The notes: generated from the letters alone by a model not told the origin. 33,187 nt of DNA from Spirosoma oryzae (GCF_003002825.1 NZ_PVTE01000043.1:1-33187); one strand, 5' to 3'; counted from the stretch's first letter, positions 1 through 7,566 are shown. Numbers and translations: made by a program.

Positions 1-94
1 ACTTAACAGCCCTGCCCTTCAGGGGATTTAGGGGTAAAAAAGCCTGTCCATAAAGTCAGTTAAGTACAGGACGTGAAACCCCTACAAGATTAGC

Positions 95-138
95 CCTAAA
101 GGGGGTGAAATTCGCACACTAACATCTCCCCCTTTAGG
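95..138. repeat. Hairpin module R, left copy (11-bp stem, 22-nt loop)
   Basis: CCTAAAGGGGG (95-105) pairs perfectly with CCCCCTTTAGG (128-138) around a 22-nt loop. A homologous hairpin at 33004-33047 has the same stem and loop lengths. Two stem pairs differ between the copies, each with the matching change on the other arm. That is the signature of a conserved structure. Confidence 0.85.
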
Positions 139-193
139 CCGGGCCGACGTTTCGGGGCTGGGGGGTAGGGCGGAACAGAACTTAACAGCCCGG

Positions 194-239
194 CCCTAAA
201 GGGGACTTTGTCCCAGCATTAGAAAAGTCCCCTTTAGGG
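194..239. repeat. Perfect 16-bp inverted repeat
   Basis: CCCTAAAGGGGACTTT (194-209) is the exact reverse complement of AAAGTCCCCTTTAGGG (224-239), with a 14-nt loop. It sits in the second tandem copy of the left-end element and is followed by GGGGATTTAGGGGT. No U-tract follows the stem, so it does not look like an intrinsic terminator. Confidence 0.8.
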
Positions 240-341
240 GATTTAGGGGTAAGAAAGCATACTTATAAAAACAGTTAACCGAAACCGACTAAAACCCGAC
301 AAGAGTAGCCCTAATGAGTGGTCCGACGGGTGGAGTCGCTG

Positions 342-1112
342 CTACAAACCAGCGATCAGCGGGCGACCGGCCAGCGCTTCGAGCATCAGCCAGCTGACGG
401 CTCCAACGTATAACAGGGTAAACAAAACCGTCTGGAAGGGACGTCGGGCGACGTAGTAGCCAAACAGGGGAATCAGTTGCAGGGCGTGCATGCCGAAGAA
501 GTGCGCGATACGCAGGTCGCCGTGCTGCGTACTCCAGTTGATGCCCGGTAGTCCCGGTCCGCCGTCGGGTGCCCCCACCGTATGGGCCAGTCGGGCGGCC
601 ATCAACCCACCCTCGAAGGCAAACACGACAAAAATCAGCATACCCAACCGGATGCCCCACAAATAGGAAAGGTTTAACGCTGGGGGTCGTTGTAGCAGGA
701 ACAGGATGCCGATGTACAGCGTCCACAGGATGGCAACGGTAATCGCAACGCCCATCAGCGCAAACAGCATACCGCCCGTCGCTGACTTTACGTTGAAATG
801 CGACAGCTGACCCAGCCCAGCCTGCACGACGACCACCGTCAGTTCAAACGCCAGAATCAGCGTGATCGCCCATGAGTAAATCCGTACGCTTCGCTGTTGA
901 CGCAGGTAACTCATCAGCCAACCCATCGTCCAGACGAAAATAGTGGCCGACACAAAGAATTTCGCGGGCTTAACAAACGCATTGATACCCAGCACCTGCG
1001 TAGTGGTTACGAACGTCAGTCCAGCACAGACAATAGCCCCAACCAGGCAGACCCAGCCAAAGGCAGACAATACGGCATTACGCCGGTGGAGGGTTGTAAA
1101 GAATAGATTCAT
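342..1112 (-). CDS. Conserved multi-pass membrane protein, function unknown
   Basis: 256 residues, about seven hydrophobic segments (near 13-33, 47-67, 77-99, 110-140, 147-172, 200-218 and 228-246), and no soluble domain. An NAFVKPAKF segment at about 44-52 and HFFGMHALQ at about 205-213 are motif-like. I associate the first with a family of uncharacterised bacterial inner-membrane proteins, from memory. It starts 19 bp after the stop of the ABA4-like gene on the same strand, so the two are probably co-transcribed. No enzyme or transporter signature is visible. The ATG at 1112 is the only good start and leaves a compact spacer. The existence of the gene is secure; its function is not inferable. 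Confidence 0.85.
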   Translation of the reverse strand: MNLFFTTLHRRNAVLSAFGWVCLVGAIVCAGLTFVTTTQVLGINAFVKPAKFFVSATIFVWTMGWLMSYLRQQRSVRIYSWAITLILAFELTVVVVQAGLGQLSHFNVKSATGGMLFALMGVAITVAILWTLYIGILFLLQRPPALNLSYLWGIRLGMLIFVVFAFEGGLMAARLAHTVGAPDGGPGLPGINWSTQHGDLRIAHFFGMHALQLIPLFGYYVARRPFQTVLFTLLYVGAVSWLMLEALAGRPLIAGL

Positions 1113-1131
1113 CGATGGTACGGTCTGATGG

Positions 1132-1560
1132 TCAGACCAGCTTTTGGGTGCGAATAGTACGAATCAGCCAGTAGAGCAATAGCCCGACCGGCCCCAGCAT
1201 AAAGCAGAAAAACAGCGGTACGATGATCAGCCAGTGCGGTATTTGCCGGGTCTGCGCGTCGCGCAACACGACCGAGCCCGCCACCAGATCGAAGGCCAGG
1301 TAGTGTACCCAGCCCGCCAGCATGACGCTATCGCCCCCGTTGGCAAACAGCAGTTTCAGCCCGGCCAGCGAACCAAACGAACCGAAATCAACGGGGCCAC
1401 CACTAAACAGATAAATTACATAAATGACCGCCAGACAGACCGGAACCAGGTACGTATCCATCAGCCAGCGCGTCACCGACCAGCGGGGCGCTACCACCAT
1501 CAGCAGCCACTGCGGCAGCACAAGCGTATTCGCGAACTGAAAAACTGTTTCGGGGGACAT
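1132..1560 (-). CDS. ABA4-like (DUF4281) membrane protein
   Basis: 142 residues with four hydrophobic segments. The features match the ABA4-like family: an N-terminal FQFANTLVLPQWLLMVVAP segment, the central GWVHYLAFDL motif at about 84-93, and an HWLIIVPLFFCFMLGPVGLL helix. The plant founder, ABA4, is a chloroplast protein needed for neoxanthin formation. Bacterial homologues are mostly uncharacterised. No carotenoid gene is visible nearby, so a pigment role cannot be claimed. It lies upstream of and close to the unknown membrane protein ending at 342. Upstream at 1567-1683 is a heptamer-repeat palindrome separating it from the dipeptidase gene. Confidence 0.8.
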   Translation of the reverse strand: MSPETVFQFANTLVLPQWLLMVVAPRWSVTRWLMDTYLVPVCLAVIYVIYLFSGGPVDFGSFGSLAGLKLLFANGGDSVMLAGWVHYLAFDLVAGSVVLRDAQTRQIPHWLIIVPLFFCFMLGPVGLLLYWLIRTIRTQKLV

Positions 1561-1566
1561 AGGGTC

Positions 1567-1683
1567 GGCTTACGGTATTCGGTTTACAGTTTGCGGTAAC
1601 GCAACGTACAGTTCAAATTCAGGTAGCACCGGTATTGGCAGCATGACGGTAAACCGTAAACTGAGTACCGTAGACCGTAAACC
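1567..1683. repeat. Heptamer-built palindromic repeat, copy 1
   Basis: The left arm is four 7-nt units in tandem: GGCTTAC, GGTATTC, GGTTTAC, AGTTTGC (1567-1594). The right arm is five reverse-complement units: GTAAACC, GTAAACT, GAGTACC, GTAGACC, GTAAACC (1649-1683). The arms can fold together. A second element built from the same heptamer lies at 17932-18015. The element fills the spacer between the dipeptidase stop and the ABA4-like start. Confidence 0.75.
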
Positions 1684-1684
1684 A

Positions 1685-2884
1685 TTACTTTACTTTCGCC
1701 TGTCCTAGTACGCGCAGGAGATTGCCGCCCCAGATCTTGGCGATGTCGGCTTCGGAGTACTTCCGGCGCACGAGTTCCGCCGTCAGATTCTCGATCTGAC
1801 TAACGTCTTCCAGTCCGTTGACGCCCCCGCCCCCATCGAAGTCAGAGCCGATACCGACGTGGTCGATGCCTACCAGTTTGACGATGTGATCGATATGGTC
1901 GGCAATGTCCGACAGACTGGCCCGTTCCGGCGCGAACACTTTTGCCAGCGAATCGCTTTCGGCCTGTAGGCGCGCTTCCAGTTCCGGCGTCATTACCTTC
2001 CCGACCCGCGCCATACGGACTTTCGTCTTGGCCGCCCGAAACGCATCCGACGGCTTTTTCAGGTAATCGCTGACAAAGTTGACCTGTACGACGCCCCCTT
2101 TTTTGGCAATCGCCCGGATCATATCGTCGGTCATGTTGCGGGGGAAGTCGCAAAGCGCGCGGCAGTTGGAGTGCGACGCAATGACGGGTGCTTTCGACAG
2201 AGCCAGCGCATCGTAGAACGTACTGTCGGCCACGTGCGACACGTCGATCAGCATACCCAGCCGGTTCATCTCCGGTACGACCTGCTTGCCGAAATCGCTC
2301 AATCCACCGTATATCGGCCCGTCCGGGTCGGTCGATGAATCGCCGATGAGGTTGTTGGCGAAGTGCGTCAGCGTCATGTATCGGCAACCGAGGTCGTAGT
2401 ACGTTTTCAGCATCGCCAGATCGCTGCCAACCGGATAGCCGTTTTCCATACCGATAAACACAGCCCGCTTACCAGCCTTCTGAATTCGGTAAGCGTCGGC
2501 GGGCGTCGTTGCCAATTCTGCCAGATTAGGATACTTTTTCAGCGCCTGGTGAATCAGGTCAAACTGGTTGAGCGCGTTGCGTTTGGCTTCGGCATGGCCT
2601 TCGGGCGTACGCGGCCCCTGCGAGGTATAGACGGCAAAAAACATGGCGTCCATACCGCCCTGCTTCATCCGGGGAAAGTCGATCTGCGAGTTATCACGCT
2701 TCGTGTCGTGCGCCACACCGACGTCGAAACCCGGCTTCTGCATGTTGATGGGCGCATCGGCATGCGTATCGAGCGTCAGTATGCGCTGATGAATTTTCTG
2801 AACCGCCGGATCAGGTTTGGCAGGAGTCTGCGCGTAGGCCGTCGACAGCGACAGTAAAGCGGGTAAAACGTAGCGATGCATCAT
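1685..2884 (-). CDS. Secreted membrane dipeptidase (peptidase family M19)
   Basis: 399 residues. A signal peptide (MMHRYVLPALLSLSTAYAQ) is followed by the complete renal-dipeptidase metallo-fold. Visible metal ligands are H41 and D43 in DTHADAP, the bridging E147 in GMENGYP, H217 in DVSHVAD and H238 in ASHSN. The late GIGSDFDG motif is also present. M19 enzymes are di-zinc hydrolases that cleave dipeptides, often accepting D-residues at the C-terminal side. Here the enzyme is probably periplasmic. The length is normal for the family. A good promoter-like sequence lies at 2916-2947 on this strand. The divergent neighbour is ubiE, so no pathway link is suggested. The family call is confident; the substrate is unknown. 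Confidence 0.95.
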   Translation of the reverse strand: MMHRYVLPALLSLSTAYAQTPAKPDPAVQKIHQRILTLDTHADAPINMQKPGFDVGVAHDTKRDNSQIDFPRMKQGGMDAMFFAVYTSQGPRTPEGHAEAKRNALNQFDLIHQALKKYPNLAELATTPADAYRIQKAGKRAVFIGMENGYPVGSDLAMLKTYYDLGCRYMTLTHFANNLIGDSSTDPDGPIYGGLSDFGKQVVPEMNRLGMLIDVSHVADSTFYDALALSKAPVIASHSNCRALCDFPRNMTDDMIRAIAKKGGVVQVNFVSDYLKKPSDAFRAAKTKVRMARVGKVMTPELEARLQAESDSLAKVFAPERASLSDIADHIDHIVKLVGIDHVGIGSDFDGGGGVNGLEDVSQIENLTAELVRRKYSEADIAKIWGGNLLRVLGQAKVK

Positions 2885-2915
2885 CTTCAGGTTGTCTGTA
2901 GTAAAGGGTTACCTC

Positions 2916-2947
2916 CGAAACTACGCACCGCCCCCCGTAATCGCAAA
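2916..2947 (-). promoter_or_regulatory. Candidate promoter of the M19 dipeptidase
   Basis: Read on the minus strand: TTTG (2947-2944), a 20-nt spacer, then TAGTTTCG (2923-2916). This differs by one base from the Bacteroidota -7 consensus TAnnTTTG and has near-ideal spacing. It lies about 30 nt before the start codon. Inferred from consensus only. Confidence 0.5.
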
Positions 2948-2976
2948 CTTTCGCGGCTCACGTGCTGTTAGCCAAG

Positions 2977-3066
2977 GATTGAATGATTGAGTAATAGAAT
3001 GATTGAATGGATGAATGCGCCAGCCAACTCAATCATTCTATCACTCAATCAGTCAATTATTCAATC
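2977..3066. repeat. Octamer-built palindromic repeat, copy 1 (ubiE leader)
   Basis: The left arm is five 8-nt units (GATTGAAT, GATTGAGT, AATAGAAT, GATTGAAT, GGATGAAT; 2977-3016). The right arm (3028-3066) is the reverse complement of five related units (GATTGAAT, AATTGACT, GATTGAGT, GATAGAAT, GATTGAG). It ends 9 nt before the ubiE ATG, so it would be in the ubiE mRNA leader. Related elements lie at 10247-10338 and 11362-11440. Confidence 0.8.
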
Positions 3067-3075
3067 ACTTCTCAC

Positions 3076-3816
3076 ATGCCCGTCGTCCCGTACAAAGACC
3101 GCGACAGCTCCAAGCGCCAGCAGGTAGCGGAGATGTTCGACAGTATTTCGCCTAAATATGACCTGCTCAACCACGTGTTGAGTGGCGGCATCGATATTCT
3201 CTGGCGCAAACGAGCCATTCGCGAACTGCGCAAGGCACTGGCCCCGAAGACCCCAAAACGTATCCTCGACATCGCCACCGGCACGGGTGACTTTGCGATC
3301 GAAGCGCTGGCCCTGAAGCCGGACACGATTGTCGGCATGGATATTTCGGAGGGTATGCTGGCGGTCGGCCGGGAGAAAATGAAGAAGCGCGGCATCGACA
3401 ACATCATCGAGATGCGGTCGGGCGATTCAGAAGGTTTGCCCCTGCCAGACAATGATTTCGATGCTGTCATCGTTGCCTTTGGGGTACGTAATTTCGAGAA
3501 CCTGCTCAAAGGGCTGACCGATATGCACCGTGTGACCCGTCCCGGTGGTGTCTGTGTGGTGCTGGAGTTCTCGAATCCGCGCCAGGCTCCCTTTAAGCAG
3601 CTCTACGGTTTTTACTCCCGGACGATTCTGCCGCTGATTGGCCGCGTAGTGAGCAAAGACGCATCGGCGTATACGTACCTGCCCGAATCGGTACAGGCGT
3701 TTCCCGACGGTCCCGACTTTCTGCGCATCTACCAGGCAGCTGGCTTTACAAACACGAAATGGATACCGCTTACCTTCGGCATTGCGTCAATCTACATCGG
3801 CCACAAACGGGCGTAG
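3076..3816 (+). CDS. ubiE: Demethylmenaquinone methyltransferase UbiE/MenG
   Basis: 246 residues from the ATG at 3076. It methylates demethylmenaquinone using S-adenosylmethionine, the last step of menaquinone synthesis, the expected respiratory quinone here. The SAM-binding motif DIATGTGDFAIEA is at about 66-78, followed by GMDIS, the family AFGVRNFENL motif and FSNPRQAPFKQLY. The C-terminus GIASIYIGHKRA is complete. An in-frame ATG at 3007 would add 23 residues encoded by the octamer repeat (SQLNHSITQSVNYSITSH), which is not family sequence, so I chose 3076. The porT-like gene follows almost without a gap, suggesting coupling. Confidence 0.96.
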   Translation: MPVVPYKDRDSSKRQQVAEMFDSISPKYDLLNHVLSGGIDILWRKRAIRELRKALAPKTPKRILDIATGTGDFAIEALALKPDTIVGMDISEGMLAVGREKMKKRGIDNIIEMRSGDSEGLPLPDNDFDAVIVAFGVRNFENLLKGLTDMHRVTRPGGVCVVLEFSNPRQAPFKQLYGFYSRTILPLIGRVVSKDASAYTYLPESVQAFPDGPDFLRIYQAAGFTNTKWIPLTFGIASIYIGHKRA

Positions 3817-3821
3817 TTTTC

Positions 3822-4523
3822 TTGCGACGACTTATCACACTGACCACGCTGTGCCTGCTGCTGTTTGCCAGTCTGGGCGCGCAGGCGCAGGGCTCGTACA
3901 AGTACGTTGTCAAGCACCTGGAACATTACGACGACAAAGAGATTCACTACGGGTTCTTCTTTGCCATGCCCGTTAGCCGCTTTTCGGTTCGGCACAGCCC
4001 GGAATTCCTGACGGCCGACTCTGCCTACCGGATTCAATCGCCCAACCGACCCAACTTCCGGGTGGGTTTTGTCGTCAACGCTTTTCTGAACGACCGCTTC
4101 GACCTGCGTACCACGCCCTCCGTGAGCCTGATGAGCCGGGAGGTACAGTACGCGTACCCCAACAGCACCCGCACCGAAGTCCGCGAATCGACCTGGCTCG
4201 ACTTCCCGGTGCTGCTGAAATACAAATCCGAACGGCGGAACAACTCGCGCATGTATTTCCTGGCGGGGGGTTCGTTCAGCGTCGAGACCAACGTTCGGCG
4301 GAAGGAGACGCAGGGCACCAGCCGACTCAGTACGGGTACGATGGATTTGGCCGTCGAATACGGGGTCGGGTTTGAACAGTTTTTCGAATTCTTCAAGTTT
4401 GCCCCCGAAATCCGCTTCTCACACGGCCTCATCAACCTCTACCGGCCTACCAACAACGCGGCTGGCATCGGGATCAACCGGCTAACGACGCACAGTGTCT
4501 CGCTGTATCTCAACTTTGAGTAG
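3822..4523 (+). CDS. porT: PorT family outer-membrane protein
   Basis: 233 residues from a TTG at 3822, six bases after the ubiE stop. The mature part (SYKYVVKHLEHYDDKEIHYGFFFA... to LNFE) has alternating strands and an aromatic C-terminus, typical of a small beta-barrel. PorT proteins are accessory to type IX secretion in Porphyromonas, and porT next to ubiE is an arrangement I recall from Bacteroidota. The start is uncertain. The only upstream ATG, at 3759, lies inside ubiE and gives a long non-signal leader. The TTG start gives LRRLITLTTLCLLLFASLGAQAQ, a normal signal peptide. A TTG start after the ubiE stop would fit translational coupling. The family call is good; an actual T9SS role depends on other T9SS genes not in the window. 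Confidence 0.85.
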   Translation: MRRLITLTTLCLLLFASLGAQAQGSYKYVVKHLEHYDDKEIHYGFFFAMPVSRFSVRHSPEFLTADSAYRIQSPNRPNFRVGFVVNAFLNDRFDLRTTPSVSLMSREVQYAYPNSTRTEVRESTWLDFPVLLKYKSERRNNSRMYFLAGGSFSVETNVRRKETQGTSRLSTGTMDLAVEYGVGFEQFFEFFKFAPEIRFSHGLINLYRPTNNAAGIGINRLTTHSVSLYLNFE

Positions 4524-4582
4524 AAAACAACTTCTGACAATGAGACACTTATAAAAAAGTCCATTTTTTTTCAGGCAAACAC

Positions 4583-4614
4583 TTGCATTACCCCCGAAAA
4601 CAAGCCTATATTTG
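4583..4614 (+). promoter_or_regulatory. Promoter of tRNA-Val
   Basis: TTG (4583-4585), a 21-nt spacer and TATATTTG (4607-4614), an exact match to TAnnTTTG. The tRNA begins 37 nt downstream of the -7 box. This is the clearest promoter in the window and supports assignment to Bacteroidota. Confidence 0.75.
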
Positions 4615-4651
4615 CACTCCCAAACGACAACAACGAAGGGGAAAATAAAAA

Positions 4652-4726
4652 GGGAGTTTAGCTCAGCTGGTTCAGAGCATCTGCCTTACAAGCAGAGGGT
4701 CGGCGGTTCGAACCCGTCAACTCCCA
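4652..4726 (+). tRNA. tRNA-Val (anticodon UAC)
   Basis: A complete cloverleaf. Acceptor GGGAGTT pairs with AACTCCC (4719-4725). The D-arm is GCTC/GAGC, the anticodon stem TCTGC/GCAGA encloses loop CTTACAA (anticodon TAC), and the T-arm is GGCGG-TTCGAAC-CCGTC. The discriminator base is A, and CCA is encoded at 4727-4729. UAC reads GUA and other GUN valine codons. It is flanked by its own promoter and terminator and is followed by an AT-richer accessory patch. Confidence 0.97.
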
Positions 4727-4732
4727 CCACTT

Positions 4733-4768
4733 AAAAAGCACTTAGCGTTATTCGCCGAGTGCTTTTTT
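4733..4768 (+). terminator. Intrinsic terminator of tRNA-Val
   Basis: AAAAAGCACTTAGCG and CGCCGAGTGCTTTTTT form a stem with one mismatch and a G-U pair around TTATT. It is A-rich on the 5' side and runs into a T-tract on the 3' side. Confidence 0.8.
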
Positions 4769-4876
4769 CGTTTTTACTGGTACGTTCACTGACACAACTA
4801 GTATTTGTAGAGCTTTTTTGCTTAAAGGGATTACGAAAATTACTGATAGCTAATGGTAGACATATCTTGGGGGCCA

Positions 4877-5788
4877 CTATCGTTTCTTTTCTATCGTAAA
4901 CCTTATCGGTAAATTGTGAACCTGGGCATTCTGACCATAAACATTCAAGTTTATGGTCGCCGTCTTGCCTGTCATACGTTCGCCACATCTAACTACCAAC
5001 CTAACTACAACTTCGCTTCCTGTCGTCTTGTAAGTAGGCAGATTGTCGAAGTGAATACTTCCAGTACTATATTCAAACTTACCCCCTAGCGCGGTTTTAC
5101 GGCTTTCAACTAATTGGGTTACAGCTCCGTTTAGGCCGATTGGGTATGAATCAGGAACTCCCCCCCATATATACATATTGGAATCTGAGTGATTGGCAGT
5201 TAGTTTGACATTCTCTGCATTTAAACTTCCTGTATTTTTTATTATTATCTTCAATGAGAAGGACCTAGTACTGTCGTCGATCTGTCCAAGATTCAGCCAT
5301 TTTAAACTGTACACGCCCCCAGAGCTTTCTTTCTCTCTAAAAAGACTGGATTCGCCTTTAGGCATCATGTATGCGTACTCAACTGTAAGTTTTGGCCTCA
5401 TAGACAACCGTTTCTGCTCATCAATCCATTGTCTGGTAATTGTACTAAGTTGCTTTTTAGACAGTATCAAGTTTTCGTTCAGTATTGCTTGTTGTTCTTC
5501 TAGGTTGCTCTGTACTGCTGACAAAGCCATTCTGCTTCGTTCGAGTGCATACTGTTGCCTTTTCAATACTTCACCTTGCTCTTTTGCTCCTTCCCTGGCA
5601 TCGTTCAGTGTCTCAAGTGCGATCCAGACAGACCAGAAGGCTGCTACCAAAGATAGTACGGTTGCGAGTGCAGAGTAAACAGGGAAGCTATCTGGTGATA
5701 AATTCCGCGTGCGATACAGCCTCGGGTACAGGATATAGTTAATCCACACTACTACGATACAAAACAGTCCTAGAATTATATGAATCAT
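4877..5788 (-). CDS. Membrane-anchored coiled-coil protein, function unknown
   Basis: 303 residues. Two N-terminal membrane segments (about 2-20 and 39-58) are followed by a long charged helix (about 60-130: EGAKEQGEVLKRQQYALERSR...), likely a coiled coil. A C-terminal beta-rich domain (about 131-300) contains FSLKIIIKNTGSLNAENVKL and VVVRLVVRCGERM, like immunoglobulin-type beta-sandwiches. I recognise no named family. The topology suggests the C-terminal domain sits on the cytoplasmic side, but this is uncertain. Base composition is visibly more AT-rich than neighbouring genes, and the gene is just downstream of a tRNA, which suggests acquisition by transfer. Confidence 0.75.
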   Translation of the reverse strand: MIHIILGLFCIVVVWINYILYPRLYRTRNLSPDSFPVYSALATVLSLVAAFWSVWIALETLNDAREGAKEQGEVLKRQQYALERSRMALSAVQSNLEEQQAILNENLILSKKQLSTITRQWIDEQKRLSMRPKLTVEYAYMMPKGESSLFREKESSGGVYSLKWLNLGQIDDSTRSFSLKIIIKNTGSLNAENVKLTANHSDSNMYIWGGVPDSYPIGLNGAVTQLVESRKTALGGKFEYSTGSIHFDNLPTYKTTGSEVVVRLVVRCGERMTGKTATINLNVYGQNAQVHNLPIRFTIEKKR

Positions 5789-5906
5789 ATACCGATCAAG
5801 ATTACTGCGTATATTATTCTCGTTACTGACAAATCGAACACATGCTACAAATGCTCGACAGGGTATTTACTGAATGCCCTATGATACTTCTTTCTAATCG
5901 GTAAAC

Positions 5907-5938
5907 AAAAAACCCCAACCGACAAGGAAGGGATTTTT
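5907..5938. terminator. Bidirectional terminator-like hairpin
   Basis: AAAAAACCCC (5907-5916) pairs with GGGATTTTT (5930-5938) around 13 nt. A-runs and T-runs flank the stem on both strands. It lies 22 nt beyond the stop of the minus-strand gene at 5960, and so would end its transcript. Confidence 0.6.
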
Positions 5939-5959
5939 CGAAGGGTATATGCGACAGAT

Positions 5960-6295
5960 TTATAAAACCACTCCGTAGGCCCGTAACTCTTCTACGGAAT
6001 CAGCGTACCAGTAGTCTTTTGTCGGGTGATTACGATCAAAGCGCAGTTTACCGATTACTTTGTCTGGCGTTAGTATGCTTATAAGCACCTTCTCACAGTA
6101 CATATCTTTTGGTAGTTGACCAGCACAATAGGATGCGGCCTCCAAAGTATCAAAGGGTGCTTTGTGGTTCATAGGCTGGCTTGGTACCATGATAGGCGAC
6201 GGAACATAGGCAACCGAATCGTTGGACTCGTAACGAGCGTGGGCAGACGCGATGGCGTAAACAAAGAAAGGAGGCATAGAATAGGCTGAATACAA
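5960..6295 (-). CDS. Small hypothetical protein
   Basis: 111 residues and unrecognised. The N-terminus MPPFFVYAIASAHARY (after an in-frame M at residue 7, start 6277) could be a short signal peptide ending at AHA. The rest, including FDTLEAASYCAGQLPKDMYCEKVLISI with two cysteines and a C-terminal KDYWYADSVEELRAYGVVL, looks like a small folded domain. It shares the AT-richer composition of the neighbouring 303-residue gene. A terminator-like hairpin follows at 5907-5938. It is probably a real accessory gene, but either start (6295 or 6277) is possible. Confidence 0.55.
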   Translation of the reverse strand: MYSAYSMPPFFVYAIASAHARYESNDSVAYVPSPIMVPSQPMNHKAPFDTLEAASYCAGQLPKDMYCEKVLISILTPDKVIGKLRFDRNHPTKDYWYADSVEELRAYGVVL

Positions 6296-6484
6296 GTGAA
6301 CAACTCATCCACCTATTCAAAAATAAGCTACCTGTTACCGACTTCTGTAGTACTGAACGAGCAGGGCAGTGCTTTCACTTCGATGTCCTATCGGGTAATG
6401 CTACGCAGTTGTCGTGTTGTTGTACGCCTATCCTGCTAATTATACTTGTGAGAAGTGCAAGCCACTAAAATTGCAACACTCAAA

Positions 6485-7399
6485 TTACGACAAAGCCTGC
6501 GGGGCTGGGTTACCGGCGGGACGGCTGCGGTCGTCGGGGAGTGGGATGAAGACGTCATTGTCGTTGGGGGGTAATAAGATTCGGCCCTGCTTCCAGTCTT
6601 CCTTGGCCTGTTCAATGCGCTCCTTGCGGGAGGAAACGAAGTTCCACCAGATGAATCGCTCGCCAAGCGGTTCTCCACCCAGCAGCATCAGTGTAGTGGC
6701 TTCGACGGCCAACAGTACGGGATCGTTGCCAGCACCGAAAACAAGCATCTGCCCCGCGCCGTAGGTCCGCCCCGCGATTTCGATTTGGCCCGTTACAACG
6801 TAGATGGCTCGTTCGGTGTGCTCGCTGGGCAAGCCAAATCGGGTGCCTTTGTCAAGCTGCGCGTGCAGATAGAACAAGGGTGAGTGCGTTTTTACGTCGC
6901 CCCGAAGCCCGTACGCATCCCCGGCAATCAGGCGCATCCATACGCCTTTGTCGGTGTAGACGGGTAAGTCCTCCGGTTTGTAGTTGTCGAAGGTCGGGGC
7001 GCTTTCTTCATCGCGTTCGGGCAGCGCGACCCAGGTTTGCAGCATTTCGAGTTTACCCTGCGCCAGCAGCGTCGGGTCTTCGAACCGCTCCGAGTGGGCG
7101 ATGCCCCGCCCGGCGGTCATCCAGTTCACTTCGCCCGGCCGAATGATCTGCTCGACGCCCAGGCTATCGCGGTGGGTCACTTCGCCGTCCAGCAGGTACG
7201 ATACCGTCGACAGGCCGATGTGCGGATGGGGCAGTACGTCCAGTTGGGCAGTCGTCATGGCGTTCAGGTCAACCGGCCCGGCATGGTCCATGAAGATGAA
7301 GGGGCCAACCATCCGCTTCAGCCGAAACGGCAGAATCCGCTTTACTTCCATACCCGGCGTGATGAGTGCCCGGCGCGCTTCGATGACAAGATCAATCAT
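6485..7399 (-). CDS. Pirin family protein
   Basis: 304 residues in two cupin domains. The metal-binding residues of pirin are all present: H58 and H60 in LPHPHIGLSTVSYL, and H102 and E104 in AGRGIAHSERF. The IFMDHAGP start of the family is also clear. The C-terminal cupin carries GGEPLGERFIWWNFVSSRKE, another pirin hallmark. Pirins are iron-containing cytoplasmic proteins; some bacterial members have quercetinase activity and others have regulatory roles, so the exact function is open. It is divergent from the small gene at 7567. Length is normal. Confidence 0.95.
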   Translation of the reverse strand: MIDLVIEARRALITPGMEVKRILPFRLKRMVGPFIFMDHAGPVDLNAMTTAQLDVLPHPHIGLSTVSYLLDGEVTHRDSLGVEQIIRPGEVNWMTAGRGIAHSERFEDPTLLAQGKLEMLQTWVALPERDEESAPTFDNYKPEDLPVYTDKGVWMRLIAGDAYGLRGDVKTHSPLFYLHAQLDKGTRFGLPSEHTERAIYVVTGQIEIAGRTYGAGQMLVFGAGNDPVLLAVEATTLMLLGGEPLGERFIWWNFVSSRKERIEQAKEDWKQGRILLPPNDNDVFIPLPDDRSRPAGNPAPQALS

Positions 7400-7566
7400 G
7401 CTGTAGTGAGCTTACTGCGTACGTGCGTTTAGGTAGGGACGCTTATTCCGTCCAACGTAGCTCAAGTTAGCGGAAGCAATCGACAACACCGCAGCGTAAC
7501 CCGTCGACCAGCGGGCCAGTCGCCGGTTCATGACTAACATTGTCGCTGACTGCTGGTTCTAAGAAT

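Larger units (their letters stand above)
1..341. repeat. Gene-free block of modular intergenic repeats (left end)
   Basis: No credible gene is visible here. Two diverged copies of a composite element lie in tandem. Copy one starts with ACTTAACAGCCC at 1 and copy two with the same string at 180. Each contains GGGGATTTAGGGGTAA, then CAGTTAA, then an ACAAGA-TAGCCCTAA segment (near 83-100 and 289-315). Two perfect hairpins are embedded, at 95-138 and 194-239, and are listed separately. Segments of this block recur in another order on the opposite strand at 32975-33109. Seen directly; the mobility mechanism is unknown. Confidence 0.8.

Noticed and set aside
3007..3075. Longer UbiE start at the ATG 3007
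   Set aside because: The extra residues are translated from the octamer repeat, not from UbiE-like sequence; the family start is at 3076.
4710..4730. tRNA-Val 3' end as an integration (att) site
   Set aside because: I found no second copy of the tRNA 3' end and no integrase gene in the window.
5193..5678. Plus-strand frame of 161 residues within the 303-residue gene
   Set aside because: Antisense to a gene with membrane, coiled-coil and beta-domain organisation; Ser/Phe/Cys-rich translation is a shadow pattern.
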